Shown here: in pieces, positions 38,100 to 47,204 of the stretch
How positions within the stretch are numbered: the first letter of the stretch is position 1
Layout: every line of letters starts with the position of its first letter
Origin: Cellulomonas sp. Root930
GTDB taxonomy: Bacteria > Actinomycetota > Actinomycetes > Actinomycetales > Cellulomonadaceae
NCBI GenBank assembly: GCA_001429255.1
Contig: LMJI01000001.1
Span: 909,256-973,255, forward strand
Length of the DNA stretch: 64,000 nt
Reading direction: 5' to 3'
The notes under the pieces: generated by a model
Database searches by the model: none
Seen by the model: the letters and a program-made list of their open reading frames with translations, nothing else
What the model was told of the DNA's origin: nothing
Program-made: the position numbers and the translations under genes

Positions 38100-40400
38100 T
38101 CACCTGTGCGCCCGGAACACCTTCGCCGCCGGGCCGAGCCGCAGGAGCACGGTCTCGCCGGTGGCGTCCTTGAGCCCGTCGTTGTCCGTGATCGCGTAGA
38201 CCTGGCCATCGCCACCGATGGTCAGGCCCTCGAGCTTCTCCTGCGTCCACCCGTTGGTCGCCCGCAGGTCCGGGACCAGGTCGCGGACCAGCGTCTTGGT
38301 CAGCGTGCCGACGGTGCCGGGTGCGGGGTCCCTGGCCGGGATCCGCACCGTGTAGACGGCCTTGACCTTGGCGTCCGGGCCGTTGAGCTTGTCGCGCTCG
38401 ATGACCGCCAGGGTGTCGCGGTCCACGACGGTGATCTCCGACAGGCCGATCCAGTCGCCGGCGGTCGTCGTCGTGCCCAGCGGGTAGGCGAACCACGCCC
38501 AGGTGCCGGTGCGGACGTCGTAGCGGCCGATGCGCGCCCGGGTCTCGTCGCCGGTGAGCCCGCGCTGGAGCGCGACCCACACGTGCTCGCCGCGGGAGTC
38601 CTCCGTGGCGGCGACGCCCTCGATGCCCCACTTGCTCAGCCCCGCCGAGACGTCCGCGGGCAGCGGCACCGTCTGCTGGATCGCGCCGCTCGCGTCGGTG
38701 CGGACCAGGGCGTTCGCGGCGCCCGTCGCCCCCTCGGACCCCAGCCAGAACCCGCCCCGCCGGCGCGCCGAGACGCCCTCGATGTCCAGCGATGCCGTCG
38801 TGCCCCCCTGCGTCACGACGACGTCGCGGTCGATCACCGCCGGCGTCCGCGACACGTCGAGCCGGAGCAGGTGCGCCGTGGAGTAGGCCGCGTCCGACGC
38901 GGTCCACAGGTGCTTCTTGTCGGTCGGGTCCGCGCTCAGCGCGCCGAGCGCGCCCCAGCCGATCGGGTTGCCCGCGGCGTCGTCGGCGGAGACGACGCTC
39001 GGGAACTTCGCGGTGCCCGCCGTCCTGGCATAGGCCTTGCCACGGCCGAAGACGGTCACCGACGAGCGGACCAGGACCGACGCGTCATCGGTCTCGCTGG
39101 AGACCAGCAGCAGGTCCCGCGACGGCACCGGCAGGATGCCTTCCGGCCCGTTGGTCGTCGCCAGCACCTGGACGAACCGCGGGTGCGCGGCGTCGTCCAC
39201 GTCGTACACCGCGACGAAGTTCGACCGCTCGGAGCCGACGAACGCGTACCGCTTCCCGCCGAGGGTCGCGACCGCCAGCCCTTCGATCTCGACGCCCTTC
39301 TTCCCGGCGCGCGACTCGGAGTGCAGCCCGGTCCGGACGGCCAGCCGCTCGAGCTCCGCACCGGCGTCCCAGACCACCGCGCCGGAGGTGTCGAAGACGG
39401 TCCACCCGCGGGTGCCGCCCTTCCAGTCGCCCTCGTTCGCGGTCGCCAGGTGCGTCGCGTCGAGCCACGCGACGGCGTCGGGCTCGCGCGGCGTGGCCGG
39501 GATGGACCCGGTCTGGTTGATGACACCGTCCTGCGCGGTGTCGATGCCGGTCACCGCGACGCTGCCCGCGCTGAACACGCGCGAGACGGTCCCGGAGGCG
39601 ATGTCGACGAGCGCGACGCCGTTGTTCTCCTGCAGGGTCACCGCGACCGTGGTCCCCGTGGGGTCGATCGCGACGTACTCCGGCTCCGGGTCCTGCGGGG
39701 TGTCGAGCCCGGCGAGCGCCTCCGCCGTGAACGGCACCGCCCGGGTGGTCCAGGTCGCGGGGTCGGTCCCGGGCAGGTCCACGAGCTGCAGGAACCCGCC
39801 GGGCAGCTGCGGCAGATCGCCCTTGGCGCCGCCCGTCGGCTTCACGTCCTCGTCGCGCTGGTTCTCGATCGCGATCGCCGCGTGCGTCTTGTCGGGCGTG
39901 AGCGCGATCGAGTCGGGCTGGCCGCCGAGGTCGATCGTCCGCACCAGCGCGTGCGTGGCCAGGTCGACCACCGCGAGCAGTCCCGACGGATTCGTGAAGC
40001 TCTCCGACGTGTCGACGACGACGAGCACGTAGCCGCCGACCACGGCCACCGACGTCGGCTCCGCGTGGTCGCCCACCCCGAGGTCCGCCGCCAGGTCGAG
40101 CGCGCCCAGGCCCCGCGGCTTCGCCGGGTCCGTGAGGTCGACGAAGCCGATCCGGCCCGCGAGCGCGTCGGTGTGGATGAACGTCCGACCGTCCTCGCTG
40201 ACCGCGGAGATCTCCGCGACGGTCGGGTCCGCTGCCGGCACGTCCGCCGGGCGGTTCAGGTAGACGGGATACGTGGCGAGGCGGTGGAACACAGCCTGGG
40301 GGGACGGCTGGGGGTGCGCCGTCGCGGCGGTCGCTCCGAGGCCCGCGCAGAGCACGGCGGTGCAGGTCAGCGCGGCAAGGGTGCGGCGGGCGTACGGCAT
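38100..40400 (-). CDS. Secreted esterase-like/phytase-like beta-propeller protein
   Basis: A 766-residue secreted protein. A basic start and hydrophobic core ending near ATAATAHP form a signal peptide. The rest is repeated beta-propeller-like blades with many DxxG and GVEIEGLAV motifs; the C-terminal third (LDIEGVSARRRGGFWLGSEG, GIEGVAATEDSRGE, KLEGLTIGGDGQVYAITDND) matches the esterase-like activity of phytase family. Possibly a phosphodiesterase or esterase working outside the cell. The ATG has AAGGGGA upstream. Exact activity unknown. Confidence 0.75.
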   Translation of the reverse strand: MPYARRTLAALTCTAVLCAGLGATAATAHPQPSPQAVFHRLATYPVYLNRPADVPAADPTVAEISAVSEDGRTFIHTDALAGRIGFVDLTDPAKPRGLGALDLAADLGVGDHAEPTSVAVVGGYVLVVVDTSESFTNPSGLLAVVDLATHALVRTIDLGGQPDSIALTPDKTHAAIAIENQRDEDVKPTGGAKGDLPQLPGGFLQLVDLPGTDPATWTTRAVPFTAEALAGLDTPQDPEPEYVAIDPTGTTVAVTLQENNGVALVDIASGTVSRVFSAGSVAVTGIDTAQDGVINQTGSIPATPREPDAVAWLDATHLATANEGDWKGGTRGWTVFDTSGAVVWDAGAELERLAVRTGLHSESRAGKKGVEIEGLAVATLGGKRYAFVGSERSNFVAVYDVDDAAHPRFVQVLATTNGPEGILPVPSRDLLLVSSETDDASVLVRSSVTVFGRGKAYARTAGTAKFPSVVSADDAAGNPIGWGALGALSADPTDKKHLWTASDAAYSTAHLLRLDVSRTPAVIDRDVVVTQGGTTASLDIEGVSARRRGGFWLGSEGATGAANALVRTDASGAIQQTVPLPADVSAGLSKWGIEGVAATEDSRGEHVWVALQRGLTGDETRARIGRYDVRTGTWAWFAYPLGTTTTAGDWIGLSEITVVDRDTLAVIERDKLNGPDAKVKAVYTVRIPARDPAPGTVGTLTKTLVRDLVPDLRATNGWTQEKLEGLTIGGDGQVYAITDNDGLKDATGETVLLRLGPAAKVFRAHR

Positions 40401-40542
40401 CGAGGTCCCCTTCGATCGGTGTGCACCGAGGGTGACCAGGGCGGATGTCCGAGTTGCGGCAGGCAGGTGAACGGGGGTGGGCGGCGACGTGACGTTTGCC
40501 ACGGAGGGAATCACGGCCCGTCGTCGCCCGGTTGTCGGGAGC

Positions 40543-41469
40543 ATGCGAGCCATCACCTACTCCCGCTACGGCGCGTCCGACGTCCTCGAGCTCACCGAGC
40601 AGCCCACCCCGAAGGTCGGCCCCGACAGCGTGCTCGTCCGCGTGCGCGCCGCGTCGGTCAACCCCGTCGACTGGAAGGTCCGGGCCGGGTACCTCGACGC
40701 GATCCTGGACGTGACGTTCCCCGCGGTCCCCGGCTGGGACGTGGCCGGCGTGGTCGAGCGCGTCGGCCTCGACACCCCCGAGTACGAGGTCGGCGACGAG
40801 GTCTACGGGTACGTGCGCCGCGACTGGGTGCAGGGCGGCACGTTCGCGGAGTACGTCGCCGCACCCGTGCGGACCCTTGCGCGCAAGCCGTCGACCCTCT
40901 CGTTCGAGGAGGCTGCGGCCGTGCCGCTGGCCGGCCTGACCGCGTTCCAGGCGATCCGACGAGCCGGCGTCCGCGAGGGTCAGACCGTCCTCGTGCACGC
41001 CGCCGCGGGCGGGGTCGGCGCGTTCGCCGTGCAGATCGCCCGCTCGGTGGGCGCCCGGGTGATCGGCACCGCGTCCGCGCGCAACCACGAGTACCTGCGC
41101 GGCCTCGGCGCGGAGCCGGTGGAGTACGGCGACGGGCTGGCCGACCGCGTGCGCGCGCTGGTGCCCGACGGCATCGACGTCGTGCTCGACTTCGGTGGTG
41201 ACGACCTCGTCGAGACCTCGAAGGCCCTGCTGGCCGACGGCGGGGTCGTGGCCTCGATCGTCGACGCCGCCGCGCGCGACGAGCTCAGCGGCCACTACGT
41301 CTGGGTCCGACCGAGCACCGCGGACCTCGACGCCCTCGCAGCCCTGATCGACGCGGGCACGGTGAAGGTCGAGGTCGCCGAGGTGTTCGAGCTGGCCGAC
41401 GCCGCCGCGGCCCACGAAGCCAGCCAGACCGGCCACGTGCGCGGCAAGGTCGTCGTCCGCGTCGACTGA
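40543..41469 (+). CDS. NADPH:quinone-type oxidoreductase (MDR family)
   Basis: A 308-residue medium-chain dehydrogenase/reductase without structural-zinc Cys. Seen: VNPVDWKVRAGY, PGWDVAGVVERVG, the cofactor loop VHAAAGGVGAFAVQIARSVGA, and the family C-terminus GHVRGKVVVRV. It should reduce quinones or enones with NADPH in the cytoplasm. The start is the ATG at RAITYSRYG. A terminator follows at 41483-41516. Confidence 0.88.
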   Translation: MRAITYSRYGASDVLELTEQPTPKVGPDSVLVRVRAASVNPVDWKVRAGYLDAILDVTFPAVPGWDVAGVVERVGLDTPEYEVGDEVYGYVRRDWVQGGTFAEYVAAPVRTLARKPSTLSFEEAAAVPLAGLTAFQAIRRAGVREGQTVLVHAAAGGVGAFAVQIARSVGARVIGTASARNHEYLRGLGAEPVEYGDGLADRVRALVPDGIDVVLDFGGDDLVETSKALLADGGVVASIVDAAARDELSGHYVWVRPSTADLDALAALIDAGTVKVEVAEVFELADAAAAHEASQTGHVRGKVVVRVD

Positions 41470-41482
41470 CCCTCGCTCCCGC

Positions 41483-41516
41483 AACGGCCCGCATCCTCCC
41501 CAGGGTGCGGGCCGTT
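41483..41516 (+). terminator. Terminator after the MDR reductase
   Basis: Inverted repeat AACGGCCCGCA (41483-41493) and TGCGGGCCGTT (41506-41516) with a 12-base loop; begins 14 bases after the stop codon. Confidence 0.8.
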
Positions 41517-41521
41517 CGTGC

Positions 41522-41551
41522 TTGGCAGACGCGTACTAGTCGAGATATATT
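41522..41551 (+). promoter_or_regulatory. padR promoter with overlapping operator-like sequence
   Basis: TTGGCA (41522-41527) and TATATT (41546-41551) with an 18-bp spacer, the best sigma-70-type promoter in the window. CGAG-ATATAT at 41541-41550, together with TCGA and GAAT/ATTC half-sites just downstream, is AT-rich and dyadic; PadR regulators often bind such sites, so autoregulation is likely. Confidence 0.65.
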
Positions 41552-41586
41552 CTGAATCGAGCATTCGAACTGGAGCAGGAGGAGCC

Positions 41587-42252
41587 GTGGCGTCACGCAG
41601 CCGCACCAACCCGCTGGCCCTCGCCGTGCTCGCGCTCCTGTGGGAGCGCCCGATGCACCCGTACGAGATGTCGATGACGCTGCGCGAGCGCCGCAAGGAC
41701 GAGTCGGTCCGGCTGAACTTCGGCTCGCTGTACTCGGTGGTCGACTCGCTGGTGAAGCACGGGCTGATCGAGGCCGCGTCGACCGAGCGGGAGGGCAACC
41801 GCCCGACGCGCACGGTGTACCGGATCACGGACGCGGGCGCGACGGAGGCCATCGACTGGCTAACCGACCTGGTCCGCACGCCGGCCAAGGAGTTCCCGCA
41901 GTTCGAGGCCGCGCTGTCGTTCCTGCCCTTGCTCGGTCCCGACGACGTCGTCCGCCTGCTGCGCCTGCGCCAGACGTCCCTCGAACGGCAGGTCGCCGGC
42001 CTCGAGAGCGGGCTCGTCGACGCGCGCGCGATGGGCCTCCCGGCGATCTTCTCGCTGGAGAGCGAGTACGAGGTCACGATCGTCCGCGCCGAGCTGGGGT
42101 TCGTCACCGCGCTCGCGACGAGCATCGCGGACGGGTCGTTCGAGGGCGTCGACCTGTGGAGGGACCTGCACCGACGCGCCAGCACGCACGGCCGGCTGGA
42201 CCCCGATGAGCTTGCGGAGGCGCTCGCGCCGTATCTGAGCCCTCCGCAATGA
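41587..42252 (+). CDS. PadR-family transcription regulator
   Basis: A 221-residue PadR protein. The winged helix is LAVLALLWERPMHPYEMSMTLRE, then FGSLYSVVDSLVKHGLIE and the wing RTVYRITDAG; the C-terminal Vir-like helical domain gives dimerisation. Actinobacterial PadR proteins often repress neighbouring ABC exporters, and one lies 160 bp downstream. The GTG has AGGAGGAG close upstream. A hairpin follows the stop, separating it from the exporter. Confidence 0.9.
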   Translation: MASRSRTNPLALAVLALLWERPMHPYEMSMTLRERRKDESVRLNFGSLYSVVDSLVKHGLIEAASTEREGNRPTRTVYRITDAGATEAIDWLTDLVRTPAKEFPQFEAALSFLPLLGPDDVVRLLRLRQTSLERQVAGLESGLVDARAMGLPAIFSLESEYEVTIVRAELGFVTALATSIADGSFEGVDLWRDLHRRASTHGRLDPDELAEALAPYLSPPQ

Positions 42253-42256
42253 AGAA

Positions 42257-42291
42257 GGTCGGCCCAGGTGCTTGGAACACCCGGGCCGACC
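42257..42291 (+). terminator. Terminator after padR
   Basis: A 14-bp stem with one mismatch, GGTCGGCCCAGGTG (42257-42270) and CACCCGGGCCGACC (42278-42291), starting 5 bases after the padR stop. Confidence 0.75.
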
Positions 42292-42359
42292 ACCACGAAC
42301 CGACCGGGACCCGTGAGGGCACCTGTGCGATCCGCCGCACGAATCAGCATAGGTGGCAG

Positions 42360-42400
42360 CTCGGTCGGACCACCCGCCGTCTCCGGACGGCACGACCGAG
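42360..42400 (+). other. Hairpin in leader of the DrrAB-like exporter
   Basis: CTCGGTCG (42360-42367) pairs with CGACCGAG (42393-42400), and CCGTC-TCCG-GACGG nests inside. It stands just before the ABC ATPase start (42412) and could be a leader structure or part of an operator. Function unknown. Confidence 0.4.
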
Positions 42401-42411
42401 AAGGCGGCACC

Positions 42412-43419
42412 ATGCCCGCAGCACCCGTGGTCGAGGCACTCGACCTCGTCAAGACCTACCCCGGCGGCCGCGGCCGACCGGACGTCCGGGCCCTCGACGG
42501 CCTCACGCTCAGCATCCCCGGCGGCACCGTGCACGGGCTGCTAGGCCCCAACGGCGCCGGCAAGTCGACCACCACGAAGGTGCTCACCACCCTCGCGCGC
42601 GCCACGTCCGGGGTCGCCCGTGTGGGTGGTCGCGACGTCGTGCGGGAGGCTGACGCCGTCCGCCGGAGCATCGGCTACGTCTCGCAGGGCACCGGCGCCG
42701 ACCCGCTGCTCAGCCCGCGCGAGAACCTCGTCATGGCCGCGCGGCTGCGGGGACTGTCCCGAGCCGCCTCGTCCGACCGCGCCGCCGCTCTCGTCGACCG
42801 GTTCGGGCTCGCCGAGGCTGCCGACCGTGGCGCAGGCAAGCTCTCTGGCGGCACCCGGCGCAAGCTCGACGTGGCACTCGGTCTCGTGGGCACCCCGCAG
42901 GTCCTGTTCCTCGATGAGCCCACCACCGGGCTCGACCCCGAGGCACGCGCTGCGATGTGGGCGGAGATCCGACGGCTCGCGGGTGAGGACTCGCTGACCG
43001 TCGTGCTCACCACCCACTACCTCGAGGAGGCGGATCGGCTGGCCGACGGGTTGACGATCGTGGACCGGGGCCGGGTGGTCGCGTCCGGTTCCCCGGACGC
43101 GCTGAAGGCCACGCTCGAGGGGGACACGCTCACGGTCGACCTGGTCGAGCCGACGCCCGACCTCGTGCGGTCGGCGGTCGCGTCGATCGCCGCGCTGCGC
43201 GAGGTCGTCGTCCACGTCGAGGGGCCGACCGGTCGCCTCGTCGCACGCACCACCGACGGACCGGCCGTCGTCGGCACCGTCATCGCCGCCCTGCAGGCGG
43301 CCGGCGTGCGGCACGGAGCCGTCGCGGTCTCCCGTCCCACCCTCGACGACGTCTACCTGCGGCACGCCGGCCGCTCGTGGACCTCGGCCGACGTCGCCTC
43401 GAAGGAGGTCGCCCGATGA
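42412..43419 (+). CDS. ABC exporter ATP-binding protein (DrrA-like, second copy)
   Basis: A 335-residue ATPase. Walker A GPNGAGKSTT, signature LSGGTRRK, Walker B VLFLDEPTTGLDP, His in LTTHYLEEAD, and the DrrA-type SRPTLDDVYLRH C-terminal box. The start follows AAGGCGG; an in-frame codon at 42268 would run through the hairpin region. Drives the permease encoded next (ATGA overlap). Probable efflux of a hydrophobic compound controlled by PadR. Confidence 0.9.
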   Translation: MPAAPVVEALDLVKTYPGGRGRPDVRALDGLTLSIPGGTVHGLLGPNGAGKSTTTKVLTTLARATSGVARVGGRDVVREADAVRRSIGYVSQGTGADPLLSPRENLVMAARLRGLSRAASSDRAAALVDRFGLAEAADRGAGKLSGGTRRKLDVALGLVGTPQVLFLDEPTTGLDPEARAAMWAEIRRLAGEDSLTVVLTTHYLEEADRLADGLTIVDRGRVVASGSPDALKATLEGDTLTVDLVEPTPDLVRSAVASIAALREVVVHVEGPTGRLVARTTDGPAVVGTVIAALQAAGVRHGAVAVSRPTLDDVYLRHAGRSWTSADVASKEVAR

Positions 43420-44234
43420 GCACGCTCACCGTCACCCGTCCCGTCACCACGCCGACCCGCGCGTCCTGGGTCACGCAGACCGTGGAGATCACCCGTCGCT
43501 GGACCGTCGACGCGATCCGGCAGCCGTGGGGTCTCGGGGTGGCGATCATCCAGCCGGTGATCTGGCTCGTCCTGTTCGGGAACGTGTTCTCGTCCGTCGG
43601 CACCGTGCCGGGGTTCGGCACCGACGACTACCTGACCTTCCTGGTGCCGGGCATCCTCATGATGACCGTCCTGTACTCCGGCGCGTGGGCGGGGACCGGG
43701 TTCATCGACGACATCCGCTCCGGCGTGATGGACCGGATGCTCACGTCCCCGGTGTCGCGGTCGTCGCTGGTGGCCGGTCAGCTGGTGCAGCAGCTGCTCG
43801 TCTGCGTGGTGCAGGGGATCTGCGTGATCGGGATCGGCGCGCTGGCGGGTGCGCGCTACGCCGGAGGTGTCGGAGGCATGGCCCTCGCCATCGGCGCGTC
43901 CCTGCTGCTCGCGGCGGCGTTCTGCTCGCTGTCGGCCGCCGTCGCTCTGCTGGCCCGCGACCAGACGGCGCTCATCGGCATCTCGACGATCATCGTGCTG
44001 CCGGCGACCTTCGTCTCGACCGCCCTCATGCCCGCCGCCCTGCTGCCCGACTGGGTGCAGTCGGCCGCGCGGTACAACCCGCTCACGTGGGCGACGGAGA
44101 TCGCCCGCACGGCGATGTCCCCGTCGGTGGACTGGTCCCTGGTGGCCACCCGGGGCGCACTGCTCCTGGCTCTGGCGACGCTGGTCGCGTGGTGGTCGGT
44201 CGCCGCGATGCGCACGTACCAGCGCTCGCTGTAG
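43416..44234 (+). CDS. ABC-2 type exporter permease (second copy)
   Basis: A 272-residue membrane protein with six hydrophobic segments and the ABC-2 layout (FLVPGILMMTVLYSGAWAG, DRMLTSPVSRSSLV, ARYNPLTWATEIAR). Partner of the ATPase encoded upstream with an ATGA overlap. Followed at once by a perfect 17-bp palindrome that probably ends the operon. Confidence 0.9.
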   Translation: MSTLTVTRPVTTPTRASWVTQTVEITRRWTVDAIRQPWGLGVAIIQPVIWLVLFGNVFSSVGTVPGFGTDDYLTFLVPGILMMTVLYSGAWAGTGFIDDIRSGVMDRMLTSPVSRSSLVAGQLVQQLLVCVVQGICVIGIGALAGARYAGGVGGMALAIGASLLLAAAFCSLSAAVALLARDQTALIGISTIIVLPATFVSTALMPAALLPDWVQSAARYNPLTWATEIARTAMSPSVDWSLVATRGALLLALATLVAWWSVAAMRTYQRSL

Positions 44235-44239
44235 AACCC

Positions 44240-44289
44240 GCAACGTCCGCACTCGATGGGGTTCAGACCCGCTCGAGTGCGGACGTTGC
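44240..44289. repeat. Palindromic intergenic repeat, copy A (perfect)
   Basis: GCAACGTCCGCACTCGA (44240-44256) and its exact complement (44273-44289), with GGGT-TCAG-ACCC nested in the loop. It starts 6 bases after the permease stop, so it can serve as terminator. It is the best copy of a motif found again at 44304-44351 and 45943-46098. Confidence 0.8.
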
Positions 44290-44303
44290 TGGTCCCTGGC
44301 AGG

Positions 44304-44351
44304 GACGCCCGCACTCGGTCGGGTTCAGGCCTTCTCGAGTGCGGACGTTGC
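44304..44351. repeat. Palindromic intergenic repeat, copy B
   Basis: A degenerate copy: CCGCACTCG and CTCGAGTGCGG arms around GGGTTCAGGCC, with the right arm GAGTGCGGACGTTGC intact. It lies just before the 3' end of the mmsA gene. Confidence 0.7.
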
Positions 44352-44353
44352 GG

Positions 44354-45871
<1,518 letters not shown>

Positions 45872-45942
45872 CAGAGGCCCTCTTCCGTGCGGATCCGCCG
45901 GCGTTGCCGGATCGAGCCAATCTAAGTCCGCCGTCAAGAACA

Positions 45943-46034
45943 CGGAACGTCCGCACATCCGGTCGCCAGAACCTCCACATCCGCGGACGTCCGCACTCGT
46001 GCGGCCTGGAACCCGCCGGAGGGCGGACGCAACG
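45943..46034. repeat. Degenerate copies C and D of the palindromic repeat
   Basis: Two worn copies: AACGTCCGCAC at about 45946-45956 and GGACGTCCGCACTCG at about 45985-45999, with GGCGGACGCAAC as a partner arm near 46022-46033. They share the core motif of copy A but the arms have many mismatches. Confidence 0.55.
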
Positions 46035-46044
46035 AGCAGGTCCG

Positions 46045-46098
46045 CCGCAACGTCCGCACTAGTGCGGGGCAGAGGCCGATCGAGTGCGGACGCTGCGG
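46045..46098. repeat. Palindromic intergenic repeat, copy E
   Basis: CCGCAACGTCCGCACTAG pairs with CGAGTGCGGACGCTGCGG over 18 bp with two mismatches. It sits just after the map stop (46110, minus strand), so it can act as its terminator, and it mirrors copy A on the other side of mmsA. Confidence 0.75.
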
Positions 46099-46109
46099 GA
46101 GGATCGGGA

Positions 46110-46874
46110 TCAGTCGCGAGCCGTGAGGATCAGCGGGCCGTCCGGGGTGATCGCCACCGTGTGCTCCACGTGGGCGGCCAGGGAGCCGTCGCCGGTGCGG
46201 ATGGTCCAGCCGTCGTCGTCGATCGTGTACTCGTCGCCGCCGGCCATGAACCACGGCTCGATCGCGATCACCAGGCCGGCCTTGAGCTTCTGCCCGGTGC
46301 CGCGGCGCCCGAGGTTGGGCACGTGCGGGTCCTCGTGCATGGTCCGCCCGACGCCGTGGCCCCCGAAGTCGGCGTTGATCCCGTACCCGCCGGCGCGGCC
46401 GATGGTGCCGATGGCCGACGAGATGTCGCCCATCCGCGCACCGGGCCGGGCCGCGGCGATGCCGGCGTCGAGAGCGCGCTCGGTGGTCTCGATCAGCTTC
46501 TGCACGGTCGGGTCCTGCGTGCCGATCTGGAACGTCAGCGCGGAGTCGGCCACCCAGCCCTGCACCTGCGCGGCGAAGTCGATGCTGAGCACGTCCCCGT
46601 CGGCGAGCACGTAGTCGGACGGCAGGCCGTGCAGGGCGGCGTCGTTGACGGAGGTGCACAGCACGCCCGGGTACGGCATCGCGCCGAAGGACGGGTGGTA
46701 GCCCAGGTACACCGAGTGTGCGCCGGCGGCGTCGATCATCTGGTGCGCGTGGGTGTCCAGCTGCTTGAGGGTCATCCCCTCGCGGGCGACGTCACGCAAG
46801 GAGGAGAGCACGCCGGCGACGAACTTCCCGGCAGGGCGCATCTGGTCGATCTGGGAGGGGTTCTTGAGAGCCAC
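46110..46874 (-). CDS. map: Methionine aminopeptidase, type I
   Basis: A 254-residue metallopeptidase that removes the N-terminal Met from new proteins. Metal ligands are D99, D110, H173, E206 and E237, and H82 is the substrate-contact His. The GTG start matches the usual N-terminus (LKNPSQIDQMRPAGKF). A longer frame from 46985 would translate through a strong RNA fold and give an unlikely Arg/Cys/Trp-rich tail, so it is rejected. Upstream on the same strand lie a hairpin, a three-way-junction fold and a 12-codon ORF with a very strong ribosome site. Most actinobacteria carry more than one map. Confidence 0.92.
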   Translation of the reverse strand: MALKNPSQIDQMRPAGKFVAGVLSSLRDVAREGMTLKQLDTHAHQMIDAAGAHSVYLGYHPSFGAMPYPGVLCTSVNDAALHGLPSDYVLADGDVLSIDFAAQVQGWVADSALTFQIGTQDPTVQKLIETTERALDAGIAAARPGARMGDISSAIGTIGRAGGYGINADFGGHGVGRTMHEDPHVPNLGRRGTGQKLKAGLVIAIEPWFMAGGDEYTIDDDGWTIRTGDGSLAAHVEHTVAITPDGPLILTARD

Positions 46875-46881
46875 GCCTCCA

Positions 46882-46903
46882 GCCTGCCACGAGATGGGCA
46901 GGC
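46882..46903 (-). other. Hairpin just upstream of the map start
   Basis: On the minus strand GCCTGCC (46903-46897) pairs with GGCAGGC (46888-46882) around an 8-base loop, 7 bases before the GTG. It follows the three-way junction directly and could hide the start region. Confidence 0.5.
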
Positions 46904-46905
46904 AA

Positions 46906-46972
46906 CAGCCCGTGGGCCAGGCCTCCGAAGAGGCCCTGCCGCGAAGGACGAGGTCGCGGCTCCCACGGGCTG
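46906..46972 (-). ncRNA. Candidate structured RNA (three-way junction) in the map leader
   Basis: Read on the minus strand: helix P1 is CAGCCCGTGGG (46972-46962) with CCCACGGGCTG (46916-46906), 11 perfect pairs. P2 is GCCGCGA/TCGCGGC (46960-46954 and 46944-46938) with a 9-base pyrimidine-rich loop. P3 is GGCCTC-TTCG-GAGGCC (46935-46920), a C(UUCG)G tetraloop that exists only on this strand. No class I know fits. A cis-regulatory leader of map is likely; an independent small RNA is possible. Confidence 0.55.
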
Positions 46973-47057
46973 CGGTGACTGCCATGGATTCGCTCGCCGG
47001 TCCGGGTGGGCCTGCGGGCGGATCGTCTGTGCAATCCGTCCGAGTACTTTCGGGCGA

Positions 47058-47096
47058 CTAGCGGACAGTCACCTCACGCGTCCTGGAATAGAACAT
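47058..47096 (-). CDS. 12-residue leader ORF upstream of map
   Basis: ATG (47096-47094) to TAG (47060-47058), encoding MFYSRTREVTVR. AAGGAGGTGG (47114-47105) stands 8 bases before the ATG and, with the next bases GTCC, is nearly complementary to the whole 3' end of 16S rRNA, the strongest ribosome site in the window. The octamer TCCAGGAC occurs both before and 9 bases after the start. I do not recognise the peptide. Such a site before so short an ORF suggests a leader peptide; function unknown. Confidence 0.55.
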   Translation of the reverse strand: MFYSRTREVTVR

Positions 47097-47204
47097 GTCC
47101 TGGACCACCTCCTTCCCGTGTGCGACGACCGTACGTCCGGATCGGGACGGCGCCAAGGGGTTTTCCGGGTGGCGAACACGGGAACACGTGGCGACCCTGG
47201 ACGG

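Noticed and set aside
38106..41201. Open frame of over 1000 codons antisense to the phytase-like gene
   Set aside because: Low-complexity Arg/Gly/Asp product running across two real genes; a high-GC artefact.
46875..46985. Longer N-terminus of map from an ATG at 46985
   Set aside because: The extra residues are unlike any aminopeptidase and coincide with perfect RNA helices.
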